Origin: Spirochaetaceae bacterium
GTDB taxonomy: Bacteria > Spirochaetota > Spirochaetia > DSM-27196 > SKKC01
Reading direction: 5' to 3'
Length of the DNA: 5,491 nucleotides
NCBI GenBank assembly: GCA_003554375.1
Contig: PWGF01000098.1
Coordinates: 1 to 5,491, forward strand
Under the pieces are notes generated by a model. The model saw only the letters and a list, made by a program, of their open reading frames with translations, made no database searches and was not told the DNA's origin. This document shows, in pieces, positions 1-5,316 of the stretch (position 1 is its first letter; each line of letters opens with the position of its first letter). The position numbers were made by a program, and so were the translations under genes.

Positions 1-1430
1 ACCAGCATCTCCTGCACCTGCCGGTAGATACCTAGCCGGGCTTCCGGATCCGCCTCCCGGCGTCCCGCGTCAAGAAGCTCGTCGACTTCCTCGTTGGTGT
101 AGAACGAGCGGTTTCCGACCGCGCCATGGTTGTCCGAGTGGAAGAGCGCGTACGTGGCGTAGTCCGCGTCTCCGGTCACCGTGACCCAGCCCAGGATGAA
201 CATCTCGTGCTCACCCTCGGCGGTTTGGTCCAGATAGGCCCCCCATTCGAGCACCTCGATCTCAACGTCCACGCCGATCTCCGCCAGATCGTTCTGCACG
301 ATCTCGGCAATCTCCATCCGGCGCACGTTGTCGTTGGTCCAGATCGTTGTCTCAAAGCCGTCCTCGTAGCCGGCTTCGGCCAGAAGATCCTCGGCGGCAC
401 CCGGATCGTAGGGGATGTCATCAACGTCCTCATCGTAGCCGAAGACCATCGGGCTCATCGGACCGGTTGCGCGAGTACCCGCGCCCTCGAGGATACCGTC
501 GATGATGGTTTCGCGGTCGATTGCCATCGAGATCGCCCGGCGTACGCGCACGTCGTCGAACGGCTCCTTCAGCGCGTTGAAGCTGATGTAATCCAAGCTC
601 AGGCTGTCATAGAGTCCCAGCTCCATGTTCGCCGAGCCCTCGATGCGCGCCATGTTGGCAGGCTGCTCGATCGGCGCGATATGCGCGTCTCCGCCCTCGA
701 CGAGCGCAAGCCGCGTGCTCTCCTCCGGCACGACGCGGAACGTGACGGAGTCAAGCGCCACCGGCTCGCCCCAGTAGTCGTCGTTCCGTACAACCACAAC
801 CTCGTCACCGGGCTCCCAGTAATCGAACTGGAACGGCCCCGTTCCGATCGGCTCCACCTCGTCAAAGCCGGCCTCATCGATTGCCGCCGGGCTGATCATC
901 CCGCCGCCGTCGTGCGCCAGATGGCTCAGAAGCGGCGCAAACGGGTACTCCGTCACGACGTCCACAGTGTGCTCATCGACGACGTTGACCTCAGTGATCA
1001 TGTCATAGAGGAAGTACCGCTCCGAGCCGAACTCCTCGTCACTGACACGCTCCAGATTGGCCTGGACTGCCTCTGCGGTGAACGGCTCACCGTCATGGAA
1101 GGTCACCCCTTCGCGAAGATGGAAGCGCCATGTCGTATCGCCAACCGCCTCCCAATCGACCGCCAGTCCGGGCTGAAGCACCATGTCCTCGTCATAGTAG
1201 ACCAGCGTCTCGTATATCTGCGTCCGGACGTTGCTGGACGGCGAATCGTTGGAGCCGTGCGGATCCAGGCTCACCGCGTCCGACAGAAGTGCCACGACCA
1301 GATCCTGGTCCGGCGCCACTGCCTCTTCCTCGGCCTCGCCCGCGGCAAAGGCCGACATACCGGCGACCATCATCGCCGCTACAAAGACCGCCACTGCCAC
1401 GCGGCCGCTTGCATATAGTGCTGTGCGCAT
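1..1430 (-). CDS. ABC transporter family 5 solute-binding protein (peptide/nickel type), 3' end outside window
   Basis: An exported substrate receptor that should deliver peptides or a similar solute to an ABC importer in the inner membrane. The visible 476 codons start MRTALYASGR, followed by a hydrophobic core (residues 11-28) and a likely signal peptidase I site near SAFA/AGE; there is no lipobox Cys. Typical SBP_bac_5 landmarks follow in order: 'SLDPHGSNDS' (about 54-63), 'YETLVYYDEDMVLQPGLAVDWE' split around 73-94, 'TWRFHLREGVTFHDGEPFTA' (about 100-119), 'GTGPFQF', and 'VRRAISMAIDRETII' in the second lobe. Family members are usually about 500-530 residues, so roughly 30-50 residues lie beyond position 1. 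The ATG at 1430 has a good RBS and promoter upstream. The permease and ATPase genes, if present, would be downstream, outside the window. The substrate cannot be read from sequence. The mature protein is strongly acidic, which suggests salt adaptation (inference). Confidence 0.95.
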   Translation of the reverse strand, partial: MRTALYASGRVAVAVFVAAMMVAGMSAFAAGEAEEEAVAPDQDLVVALLSDAVSLDPHGSNDSPSSNVRTQIYETLVYYDEDMVLQPGLAVDWEAVGDTTWRFHLREGVTFHDGEPFTAEAVQANLERVSDEEFGSERYFLYDMITEVNVVDEHTVDVVTEYPFAPLLSHLAHDGGGMISPAAIDEAGFDEVEPIGTGPFQFDYWEPGDEVVVVRNDDYWGEPVALDSVTFRVVPEESTRLALVEGGDAHIAPIEQPANMARIEGSANMELGLYDSLSLDYISFNALKEPFDDVRVRRAISMAIDRETIIDGILEGAGTRATGPMSPMVFGYDEDVDDIPYDPGAAEDLLAEAGYEDGFETTIWTNDNVRRMEIAEIVQNDLAEIGVDVEIEVLEWGAYLDQTAEGEHEMFILGWVTVTGDADYATYALFHSDNHGAVGNRSFYTNEEVDELLDAGRREADPEARLGIYRQVQEML

Positions 1431-1439
1431 ACCCCGTCT

Positions 1440-1446
1440 CTCCTTT
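1440..1446 (-). promoter_or_regulatory. RBS of the solute-binding protein gene
   Basis: On the minus strand AAAGGAG lies 9 nt before the ATG at 1430. It is a good Shine-Dalgarno match and supports that start over any internal one. Confidence 0.75.
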
Positions 1447-1464
1447 TCCGAGATTTGTGGCGGG

Positions 1465-1494
1465 AGTATACAAAATATGTGTAGGACAAAGCAA
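1465..1494 (-). promoter_or_regulatory. Sigma-70-type promoter of the solute-binding protein gene
   Basis: Read on the minus strand, TTGCTT (1494-1489) is separated by 18 nt from TATACT (1470-1465). The -10 is 5/6 to consensus and the -35 is 4/6. The start of transcription would fall near 1458, giving an untranslated leader of about 28 nt that contains the RBS. Confidence 0.6.
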
Positions 1495-1580
1495 TAAGGT
1501 ACGAACGATCTCCTGAGCCACAGAACATCTGCCCAGATTGGCTGAGCCCTGCGGACGAGGTGCGAAACGGACACGTGTGG

Positions 1581-1599
1581 TACGATGCAAAACGTCATG
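1581..1599 (+). promoter_or_regulatory. Possible extended -10 giving a (nearly) leaderless THEP1 transcript
   Basis: TGG-TACGAT (-10 hexamer 1581-1586) resembles an extended -10 element and ends 10 nt before ATGAAG at 1597. Neither candidate ATG (1585 or 1597) has a Shine-Dalgarno sequence. The degenerate copy near 4379 keeps the same arrangement: TGT-TATGAT, an ATG 12 nt before a second ATGAAG. I infer initiation at 1597 on a transcript with a leader of only a few bases. This is a weak, motif-level inference. Confidence 0.3.
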
Positions 1600-2178
1600 A
1601 AGCTCGCGGTAACCGGCAGTCCGGGCTCAGGGAAGACGGTGCTGTGCGGCCGCATAGCCGAGGCCCTCACCCGGGAGCCAGGAATCAAAGTGGGGGGGAT
1701 TGTCACCTCGGAGATACGCGATCGCGCGGGGAAACGGCTGGGGTTCCGCATTTCGGACCTCGGGAGCGCTGAGACCGGCACGCTTGCCCATGTCGATTAC
1801 CGGTCCGGACCCCGCGTCGGAAAGTACCGCGTGAACGTCGAGGCCCTAGAATCGATCGGAGTAGCGGCCATAGAGGGGGCACTGCAAGCGGCGCACTGTC
1901 TGGTCATAGACGAGATCGCGCCCATGGAGCTCAAGTCCCGGCGCTTCATCTCCGTTGTGGAGCGCGCCCTCGTCGCGGAAATCCCGCTCCTCGCCGCCTT
2001 CCAGAAACGCTCCCGGCACCCGCTCGTCCAAGCGGTCCGCCGCACCTCCCACGTCTATACGATTACCCCGGCAAACCGTGACGATGTGCGGAACCGGATT
2101 CTCGGCGGGCTCCGGGAGACGCTGCGCCCGGGTGGGCCGGCCGGGCCCAATGGCCCGGACACCGTGCCGGGCGACTGA
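1597..2178 (+). CDS. THEP1-family nucleoside-triphosphatase (DUF265, P-loop NTPase)
   Basis: A complete 193-residue protein of the THEP1/NTPase_1 family. Members hydrolyse ATP, GTP and other NTPs in vitro, but their cellular role is poorly defined. Seen in order: Walker A GSPGSGKT (residues 7-14); the family block 'GGIVTSEIRDRAGKRLGFRI' (about 33-52); VGKYRVN (about 74-80); Walker B with its conserved extension CLVIDEIAPMELKS (about 101-114); and a C-terminal 'ITPANRDDV' (about 146-154). The length fits the family (about 170-190) plus a Pro/Gly-rich tail of about 15 residues. I place the start at ATG 1597 because the family normally opens a few residues before Walker A. ATG 1585 would add MQNV. 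Neither has a Shine-Dalgarno sequence. The gene is divergent from the transporter gene and convergent with the lipoprotein gene, so it appears monocistronic. A broken relative lies at 4383-4541. Confidence 0.92.
   Translation: MKLAVTGSPGSGKTVLCGRIAEALTREPGIKVGGIVTSEIRDRAGKRLGFRISDLGSAETGTLAHVDYRSGPRVGKYRVNVEALESIGVAAIEGALQAAHCLVIDEIAPMELKSRRFISVVERALVAEIPLLAAFQKRSRHPLVQAVRRTSHVYTITPANRDDVRNRILGGLRETLRPGGPAGPNGPDTVPGD
2141..2158 (+). other. Perfect 7-bp hairpin inside the THEP1 3' end
   Basis: CCGGGCC, loop CAAT, GGCCCGG form a perfect stem within the last codons, in the Pro/Gly tail. It may be a by-product of G+C-rich codons or part of the transcript-end structure. No T-tract follows. Confidence 0.4.
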
Positions 2179-2206
2179 TTCCGACAACCGGGAAGCGTCC
2201 ACACCC

Positions 2207-2256
2207 AAGGCGCCGAAGAACGAGCTTCGGCATGGTGAGCTTCCGAGAGGCGCCTT
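2207..2256 (+). terminator. Candidate terminator hairpins downstream of THEP1
   Basis: Two alternative stems start about 28 nt after the THEP1 stop. An outer pair AAGGCGCC (2207-2214) / GGCGCCTT (2249-2256) and a compact pair GCCGAAG (2212-2218) / CTTCGGC (2225-2231) with loop AACGAG share bases, so only one can form at a time. There is no long T-run, so Rho-independent termination is uncertain. Confidence 0.35.
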
Positions 2257-2309
2257 AGCGCGCATGGGCGCACACGACGGCGAGCGAGCTGCGCGCAGGA
2301 TGCCGAGTT

Positions 2310-2346
2310 AACCGCGCCGAGCCGGACCCAGCCGGCCCGCGCGGTT
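2310..2346. terminator. Strong intergenic hairpin between convergent genes, candidate bidirectional terminator
   Basis: AACCGCGC (2310-2317) pairs perfectly with GCGCGGTT (2339-2346). Inside, GCCGG (2321-2325) pairs with CCGGC (2332-2336) around a 6-nt loop, with a small internal loop CGA/CC. It lies between the ends of THEP1 and the lipoprotein gene, where a shared terminator is expected, but has no flanking T-tract on either strand. Confidence 0.45.
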
Positions 2347-2374
2347 CGCTCAGCCTATGTAAGCTGTCTATGCC

Positions 2375-2389
2375 GGAGCCTACGGCTCC
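2375..2389 (-). terminator. Hairpin spanning the lipoprotein stop codon
   Basis: GGAGCC, 3-nt loop, GGCTCC. On the minus strand the TAG stop (2382-2380) spans the loop and the first base of the right arm. It may stabilise the mRNA end together with the larger hairpin at 2310-2346. No U-tract, so its role is uncertain. Confidence 0.3.
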
Positions 2390-4077
2390 TCGACCGTCAC
2401 GTGTTGGAACGCGTGTGAATCCTGGCTCAGGCGTGCACGGCCTTCCTCGGGCCCCCACTCACGGTGCCCCCAGTCCCATACCCAGTGCTCCTGGTCGTAC
2501 CCGTCGACCATGAGGATGAGGTCATTATCGAAGATCGCGTCGTCTATCTCACTCAGCCGGGTGAACTCGAAATAGCCGCGCGCATCCGTTTCGACCGACT
2601 TGAGGAAGGTTTCTCCCTGCTCGCCGTCGGCGAAATGAAGCTCCACCTGCGCGCCGGGAATGGGATCAAAATACGCATAGTGGTCTACCGGCTCATAGGT
2701 CGCGCCGTCCAAGACCACGCCGGACAGGTTATCGATTCCGCTACTGAAGAGCCACTCCCTCGTGCCCGCGTCCCCCCAAGGAGTCCGCAGATGCAAGTGA
2801 GCCTCGCTGTAATTCAGGACGGTGAAATGGAACTCGCCGTCGGCGCGCGGAAATGCCAGCTCCGCAACTCCCTCACCGGAATCATCCGGTGTCCACATCA
2901 CCGGCCCCGTGCCCTCCCTGGTGCCTTCGGTAAAGGTCTCATGGGTCAACCCGTCGGGGCCGATATCAAAACGCATGTATTGATAGTTCGCCCACGGCGC
3001 TCCGGGGTCCTCCGTTGCCGGGCGCCATACCCGGTCGCAGAAGCTCTGCGCGAAGTCCCCGGCGGGCGTACGGAACTCCTCCGGGAGTCCCTGGGCCTCC
3101 TCCGGTGTGTCCTCTTTCAGGAGCTCTTCGATGTCCCACGCGGTACCGTCTACCGTGAACGTTCCGGTCATCGAGTCCGGGGGCCCGTCCATGAAGGCCT
3201 CCCAGCTCTCCCACTCCGCCGTCAGCTCGAGCTCCGCAGTCAGCACCGTCTCACCGTCCTTACTATCCACGTACGGCTGGGGCGTGGACACCTCGACCGT
3301 GCTGGGAGGTCCCTGCCGGACGGTCACCTGGGTTTCCCCGCTGGTCTCGATCGCACGCCCCGGTACGGTGAAGCCGTCAAGCGTCTGCGTCACCGTCCAC
3401 TCGTCCCCCGAATCGTCTACGGTAATGGTCATGCCGTACTGCGGCATGACGTAGTATCGCTCGAGAACCAATTCGACCACCTGAAAGACGCCGCCTGCAA
3501 GCTCCACCACGCTCCCGGGAAGCTCTCCGTCTCCGTTCCCGTCGAGCGCGTCGAGCACGTCCTGGAAGTCATACTCATGTCCATCGATCGTGAAGCTTCC
3601 CTCTACGGAGTCCGGCTCGCCGCCCTCAAAATCAAAGCCGGCGTCCCATTCGGCCGTAATGACCATGGCAACAGTGTCGTGGTCCGGATGGCCGGACAAC
3701 TCGAGCTCCCCGTCGGTTTCGGCCTCTACGACCGTGGGTGGACCGTCTGTTATACGCAGCTCCATCGTGCCGTCGACCGTGAACTCCTCTCCCGGAGGCC
3801 GGTAATCATCGAAAACGATGTCCCAGCTGTGATCGGAGTCTCCCGAAGGGGCCTCGTTGACCTGGTACCCGTACAGCCGGATGAGGGGATCGACCCAATG
3901 ATCGAGAAAGCCCTCCAACAGCTTGGCTACGTCCTCCCGCGTTTCCGTGGGCGGGGTCTCCGTTCCGTTGGTATCGCCGTTTTCCTCATCCGGCTCATCG
4001 TCTCCCAACCCATCAAGTAGCGCGTCGCACCCCCCGATGAGCACCGCTATGAGATAAAGACGATACCAGGAGCACAA
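2380..4077 (-). CDS. Acidic surface lipoprotein with duplicated domain; start apparently frameshifted
   Basis: I do not recognise the family. The open frame can only start at TTG 4077 (565 residues); an in-frame TGA lies just upstream. Residues 7-17 read LYLIAVLIGGC, a hydrophobic core plus a good lipobox (LIGG/C17), so the mature protein should be lipid-anchored and face the periplasm or cell exterior. After an Asp/Glu/Gly/Thr linker (18-50), a domain at about 66-180 recurs at 208-322. Matching features are W-x-(I/V) at 85 and 227, GPP-x-x-VE at 112 and 256, TAEW at 141 and 286, and F-T-(I/V)-D-G at 162 and 307. Residues about 451-507 (LSGVVLDGAT ... PIPGAQVEL ... TDARGYFEF) match a carboxypeptidase-regulatory-like beta-sandwich. 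A stronger start, ATG 4105 with a GGAGGG RBS, is one base out of frame (see findings). Role unknown; adhesion or polymer binding is only a guess. Confidence 0.85.
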   Translation of the reverse strand: MCSWYRLYLIAVLIGGCDALLDGLGDDEPDEENGDTNGTETPPTETREDVAKLLEGFLDHWVDPLIRLYGYQVNEAPSGDSDHSWDIVFDDYRPPGEEFTVDGTMELRITDGPPTVVEAETDGELELSGHPDHDTVAMVITAEWDAGFDFEGGEPDSVEGSFTIDGHEYDFQDVLDALDGNGDGELPGSVVELAGGVFQVVELVLERYYVMPQYGMTITVDDSGDEWTVTQTLDGFTVPGRAIETSGETQVTVRQGPPSTVEVSTPQPYVDSKDGETVLTAELELTAEWESWEAFMDGPPDSMTGTFTVDGTAWDIEELLKEDTPEEAQGLPEEFRTPAGDFAQSFCDRVWRPATEDPGAPWANYQYMRFDIGPDGLTHETFTEGTREGTGPVMWTPDDSGEGVAELAFPRADGEFHFTVLNYSEAHLHLRTPWGDAGTREWLFSSGIDNLSGVVLDGATYEPVDHYAYFDPIPGAQVELHFADGEQGETFLKSVETDARGYFEFTRLSEIDDAIFDNDLILMVDGYDQEHWVWDWGHREWGPEEGRARLSQDSHAFQHVTVEEP

Positions 4078-4102
4078 GACAGAATTGCCACCACCGACTC
4101 TT

Positions 4103-4118
4103 CATTCCGATACCCTCC
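4103..4118 (-). promoter_or_regulatory. Strong RBS and ATG for the lipoprotein gene, out of frame with the main body
   Basis: Minus-strand GGAGGG (4118-4113) sits 7 nt before ATG 4105-4103, ideal spacing. That ATG opens MKSRWWQFCLVLLVSSLS, a convincing signal-peptide start, but runs to a stop after 30 codons. The lipoprotein frame is displaced by one base. Confidence 0.65.
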
Positions 4119-4138
4119 AATCAGTAGCCCACCTATAC

Positions 4139-4167
4139 AGGATATCACGTGCCGTACAGCATTACAA
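4139..4167 (-). promoter_or_regulatory. Possible promoter of the lipoprotein gene
   Basis: Minus-strand TTGTAA (4167-4162), 17-nt spacer, TATCCT (4144-4139). Each hexamer is about 4/6 to consensus. Transcription would begin about 7 nt downstream, upstream of the RBS at 4118. The site lies in an A+T-rich stretch, so chance matches are likely. Confidence 0.35.
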
Positions 4168-4260
4168 TTATTTCTTGTTCTCTATCATTGGATATTCACG
4201 CCTCTTCTCCATGCCAGAACTTGTTTGATTGTTATTATCGTCATAAAAAGCACATCGCCT
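4141..4260. other. A+T-rich intergenic island
   Basis: By hand count this 120-bp stretch is about 38% G+C, against roughly 60% or more on both sides. I see no convincing gene in it. A 19-codon minus-strand frame (MTIITIKQVL...) has no RBS. A TTGTTT-17 nt-TAAAAA promoter-like pair on the plus strand (4221-4249) points toward the THEP1 relic but could be chance. It may be a promoter-rich spacer or a remnant of an insertion. The remainder, 4261-4379, holds nothing I can name. Confidence 0.5.
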
Positions 4261-4382
4261 ACGGCAGCAGGTCACGACAGTTCATCCCGCGAACGATTGA
4301 GGGGGCGCTGGGCACCATCGGCTTCCCGTCCGAAGGGGTCTGTCATCTGTTCGAGCGCTGCGACACGGGCGCGGCTGTTATG

Positions 4383-4541
4383 ATGGAGAGGGCGATGAAG
4401 CCCGGAGTACCCGGCAAGCCGGAAGATCGTCACCTCCGAGGTACGTCCTCAGGCGGGAACACGGTTGGGGTTTCGCACTGCGGACACTCGGAGCGAGGTG
4501 ACCGGAACGCATGCCGATGTGGGTTACCGTCCGGATCTCGC
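4383..4541 (+). pseudogene. Decayed THEP1-family NTPase fragment
   Basis: A relic related to the intact THEP1 gene at 1597. It begins with the same ATG-x9-ATGAAG arrangement (ATGs at 4383 and 4395) and reads MKPGVPGKP, against MKLAVTGSP in the intact gene. A net loss of 71 nt then removes the rest of Walker A, including the Gly-Lys-Thr, and shifts the frame. Downstream, in the shifted frame, it reads 'IVTSEVRPQAGTRLGFR' ... 'TGTHADVGYR', against 'IVTSEIRDRAGKRLGFR' ... 'TGTLAHVDYR'. My hand alignment of 99 nt from 4429 gives about 74 identities, many differences being at third codon positions, so this is a diverged paralogue rather than a recent copy. One further base is missing near 4529. 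Similarity stops at about 4541, inside the PIN toxin gene on the other strand. Walker B and the C-terminus are absent. It cannot encode an active enzyme. Confidence 0.75.
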
Positions 4542-4813
4542 GTCCACGTGAGCGCAACGGCGTGGAGCACTGCTTGGCCCAGTCCATCGGAATCGACGGC
4601 AATGCCGAGATGATCCCGCAAGAATCCGGCGATCTCTGCGCCCGAAACCGCGAGCTTGTCCACCTCGAAGAGATGCTGCAGCTCAAGCACGACCATGGGT
4701 GACACGCGCGTTGAGGAGGCACTTTCGAGCATCTGCGTTGCGGTGCCGGAGAGCAGGGCGGGATCACCAGCGTGTACGAACGCGGCGACGTGGGTATCGA
4801 GGTAAACGGTCAA
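4430..4813 (-). CDS. vapC: VapC-like PIN-domain toxin with replaced C-terminus (probably inactive)
   Basis: The N-terminal ~94 residues match PIN-domain RNases of type II toxin-antitoxin systems: TVYLDTH with acidic D6, SPMVVLELQHLFEV with E44, and ALTWTRDP with D93. Family members normally continue DPFDRLIVAQA, supplying the fourth acidic residue and the last helices. Here the sequence breaks after the Pro and runs into a 33-residue tail (DGNPHRHAFR...) read antisense through the THEP1 relic. Total length, 127 residues, is near normal only because of this tail. I chose TTG 4813 because its TTGA overlaps the antitoxin stop and places the start right before VYLDTH. An ATG at 4840 would add nine residues. 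Co-transcription with the upstream antitoxin is expected. RNase activity is probably lost (inference). An annotator could equally call it a pseudogene. Confidence 0.8.
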   Translation of the reverse strand: MTVYLDTHVAAFVHAGDPALLSGTATQMLESASSTRVSPMVVLELQHLFEVDKLAVSGAEIAGFLRDHLGIAVDSDGLGQAVLHAVALTWTRDPDGNPHRHAFRSPRSECPQCETPTVFPPEDVPRR

Positions 4814-5040
4814 AGGTTCTTTCCCTTGGTCCAATCCCATCCGCCCGATTCGGCGGCGACGAGATCATCCGCATCGACCTTGAGCGTATCGTGGCGGACC
4901 AACCGGTCGGTGAAGCGCGGCGCGTTCTCGGCCACGATACGGAATCTGCGCCCCTTGTGCGCCACGGTAGCCGTACCGCCGGTTTCCGCAAGCTCCGCAC
5001 GCACCGTGTACAGGCGCCGGCGGAATTCGGTCGCGGTCAT
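4810..5040 (-). CDS. Phd/YefM-like type II antitoxin
   Basis: A 76-residue protein, first gene of the toxin-antitoxin operon. The N-terminus MTATEFRRRLYTVRAELAET, followed by GGTATVAHKGRRFRIV, matches the DNA-binding fold of Phd/YefM antitoxins (typically 'xxATEFRxxLxxxLxxLxxxG', then 'VxxxGxPxAxL/V'). The C-terminal part (about 40-76), ending in WDWTKGKNL, would be the toxin-wrapping segment; a Trp-x-Trp near the end is common in this group. The start ATG 5040 has a strong AGGAGG RBS. Its TGA (4812-4810) overlaps the toxin's TTG by two bases, typical of translational coupling. Such antitoxins repress their own promoter together with the toxin, and direct repeats overlap the predicted promoter here. 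It appears intact although its partner is damaged. Confidence 0.87.
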   Translation of the reverse strand: MTATEFRRRLYTVRAELAETGGTATVAHKGRRFRIVAENAPRFTDRLVRHDTLKVDADDLVAAESGGWDWTKGKNL

Positions 5041-5046
5041 GCAACG

Positions 5047-5052
5047 CCTCCT
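5047..5052 (-). promoter_or_regulatory. RBS of the antitoxin gene
   Basis: Minus-strand AGGAGG lies 6 nt before ATG 5040. It is a perfect Shine-Dalgarno core and fixes the antitoxin start. Confidence 0.8.
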
Positions 5053-5060
5053 GTGATTGA

Positions 5061-5097
5061 GAAGTAGCGTGCAAGCATACGGCTGTCAACTGCATAC
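5061..5097 (-). promoter_or_regulatory. Toxin-antitoxin promoter with direct repeats (possible operator)
   Basis: Minus-strand TTGACA (5089-5084) is a perfect -35. At 17 nt the -10 position reads TACTTC (5066-5061), a poor match. An alternative -10 is TATGCT (5079-5074), without a good -35. Two direct GTATGC repeats (5097-5092 and 5080-5075), 17 bp apart, flank the -35 and could be antitoxin binding sites. The operator role is inference from how such operons are usually autoregulated. Confidence 0.45.
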
Positions 5098-5216
5098 CCG
5101 TACGCTCGGAAGCACGGGAGCCGGGGGCGTGTATTCGCAGCTCTGTTGAGCTCTCGAGCTGTTGCGCGGTGTGGTGCCCCGTTGGGGCGATAGGTGCCGG
5201 GATCGGGTTGAGGCGA
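5098..5216. other. Non-coding stretch upstream of the toxin-antitoxin operon
   Basis: I see no supportable gene. It contains a short hairpin, GCCCC-GTT-GGGGC (5176-5188), and an interleaved SacI/XhoI-like palindromic patch around 5150-5160. Reading frames here have no family resemblance or RBS. Confidence 0.4.
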
Positions 5217-5316
5217 GTCGAGAGCGCGGTGCGAGGGGACGCTACGCGATGCGGGGGGAGGCTACGCGGGGTGGGGGGACGCTCCGCGGTGCGGGGAACG
5301 CTCCGGGAGGACGGCC
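5217..5316. repeat. Degenerate 20-bp G+C-rich tandem repeat
   Basis: Three well-matched consecutive 20-bp units lie at 5237-5256, 5257-5276 and 5277-5296, with consensus near GGACGCTACGCGGTGCGGGG. More divergent units flank them at 5217-5236 and 5297 onward. The period is not a multiple of three, so it is not an in-frame protein repeat. Function is unknown. Frames reading through it are low-complexity Pro/Arg/Ser and are not called as genes. Confidence 0.65.

Noticed and set aside
126..1418. Long plus-strand frame of 430 codons opposite the solute-binding protein gene
   Set aside because: It is a shadow of the G+C-rich minus-strand gene, with no family motifs and no RBS. The minus strand has clear SBP_bac_5 motifs, a signal peptide and a promoter.
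1516..1544. Short inverted patches (AGCCA...TGGCT; ATCT...AGAT) between the divergent transporter and THEP1 genes
   Set aside because: Stems of only 4-5 bp with long or minimal loops, at a level expected by chance. Not called as an operator.
2464..4020. Plus-strand frame of 518 codons opposite the lipoprotein gene
   Set aside because: Low-complexity composition rich in Arg, Val and Leu with no recognisable motif. The minus strand carries the lipobox, domain repeats and a beta-sandwich domain.
4149..4613. Plus-strand 154-codon frame beginning in the A+T-rich island
   Set aside because: It starts at a GTG with no RBS, crosses several unrelated stretches, and overlaps the THEP1 relic in a frame that matches THEP1 only in short patches. 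It is not a coherent protein.
5217..5316. Possible CRISPR array
   Set aside because: Units are contiguous with no unique spacers and diverge from each other, so this is a tandem repeat, not a CRISPR array.
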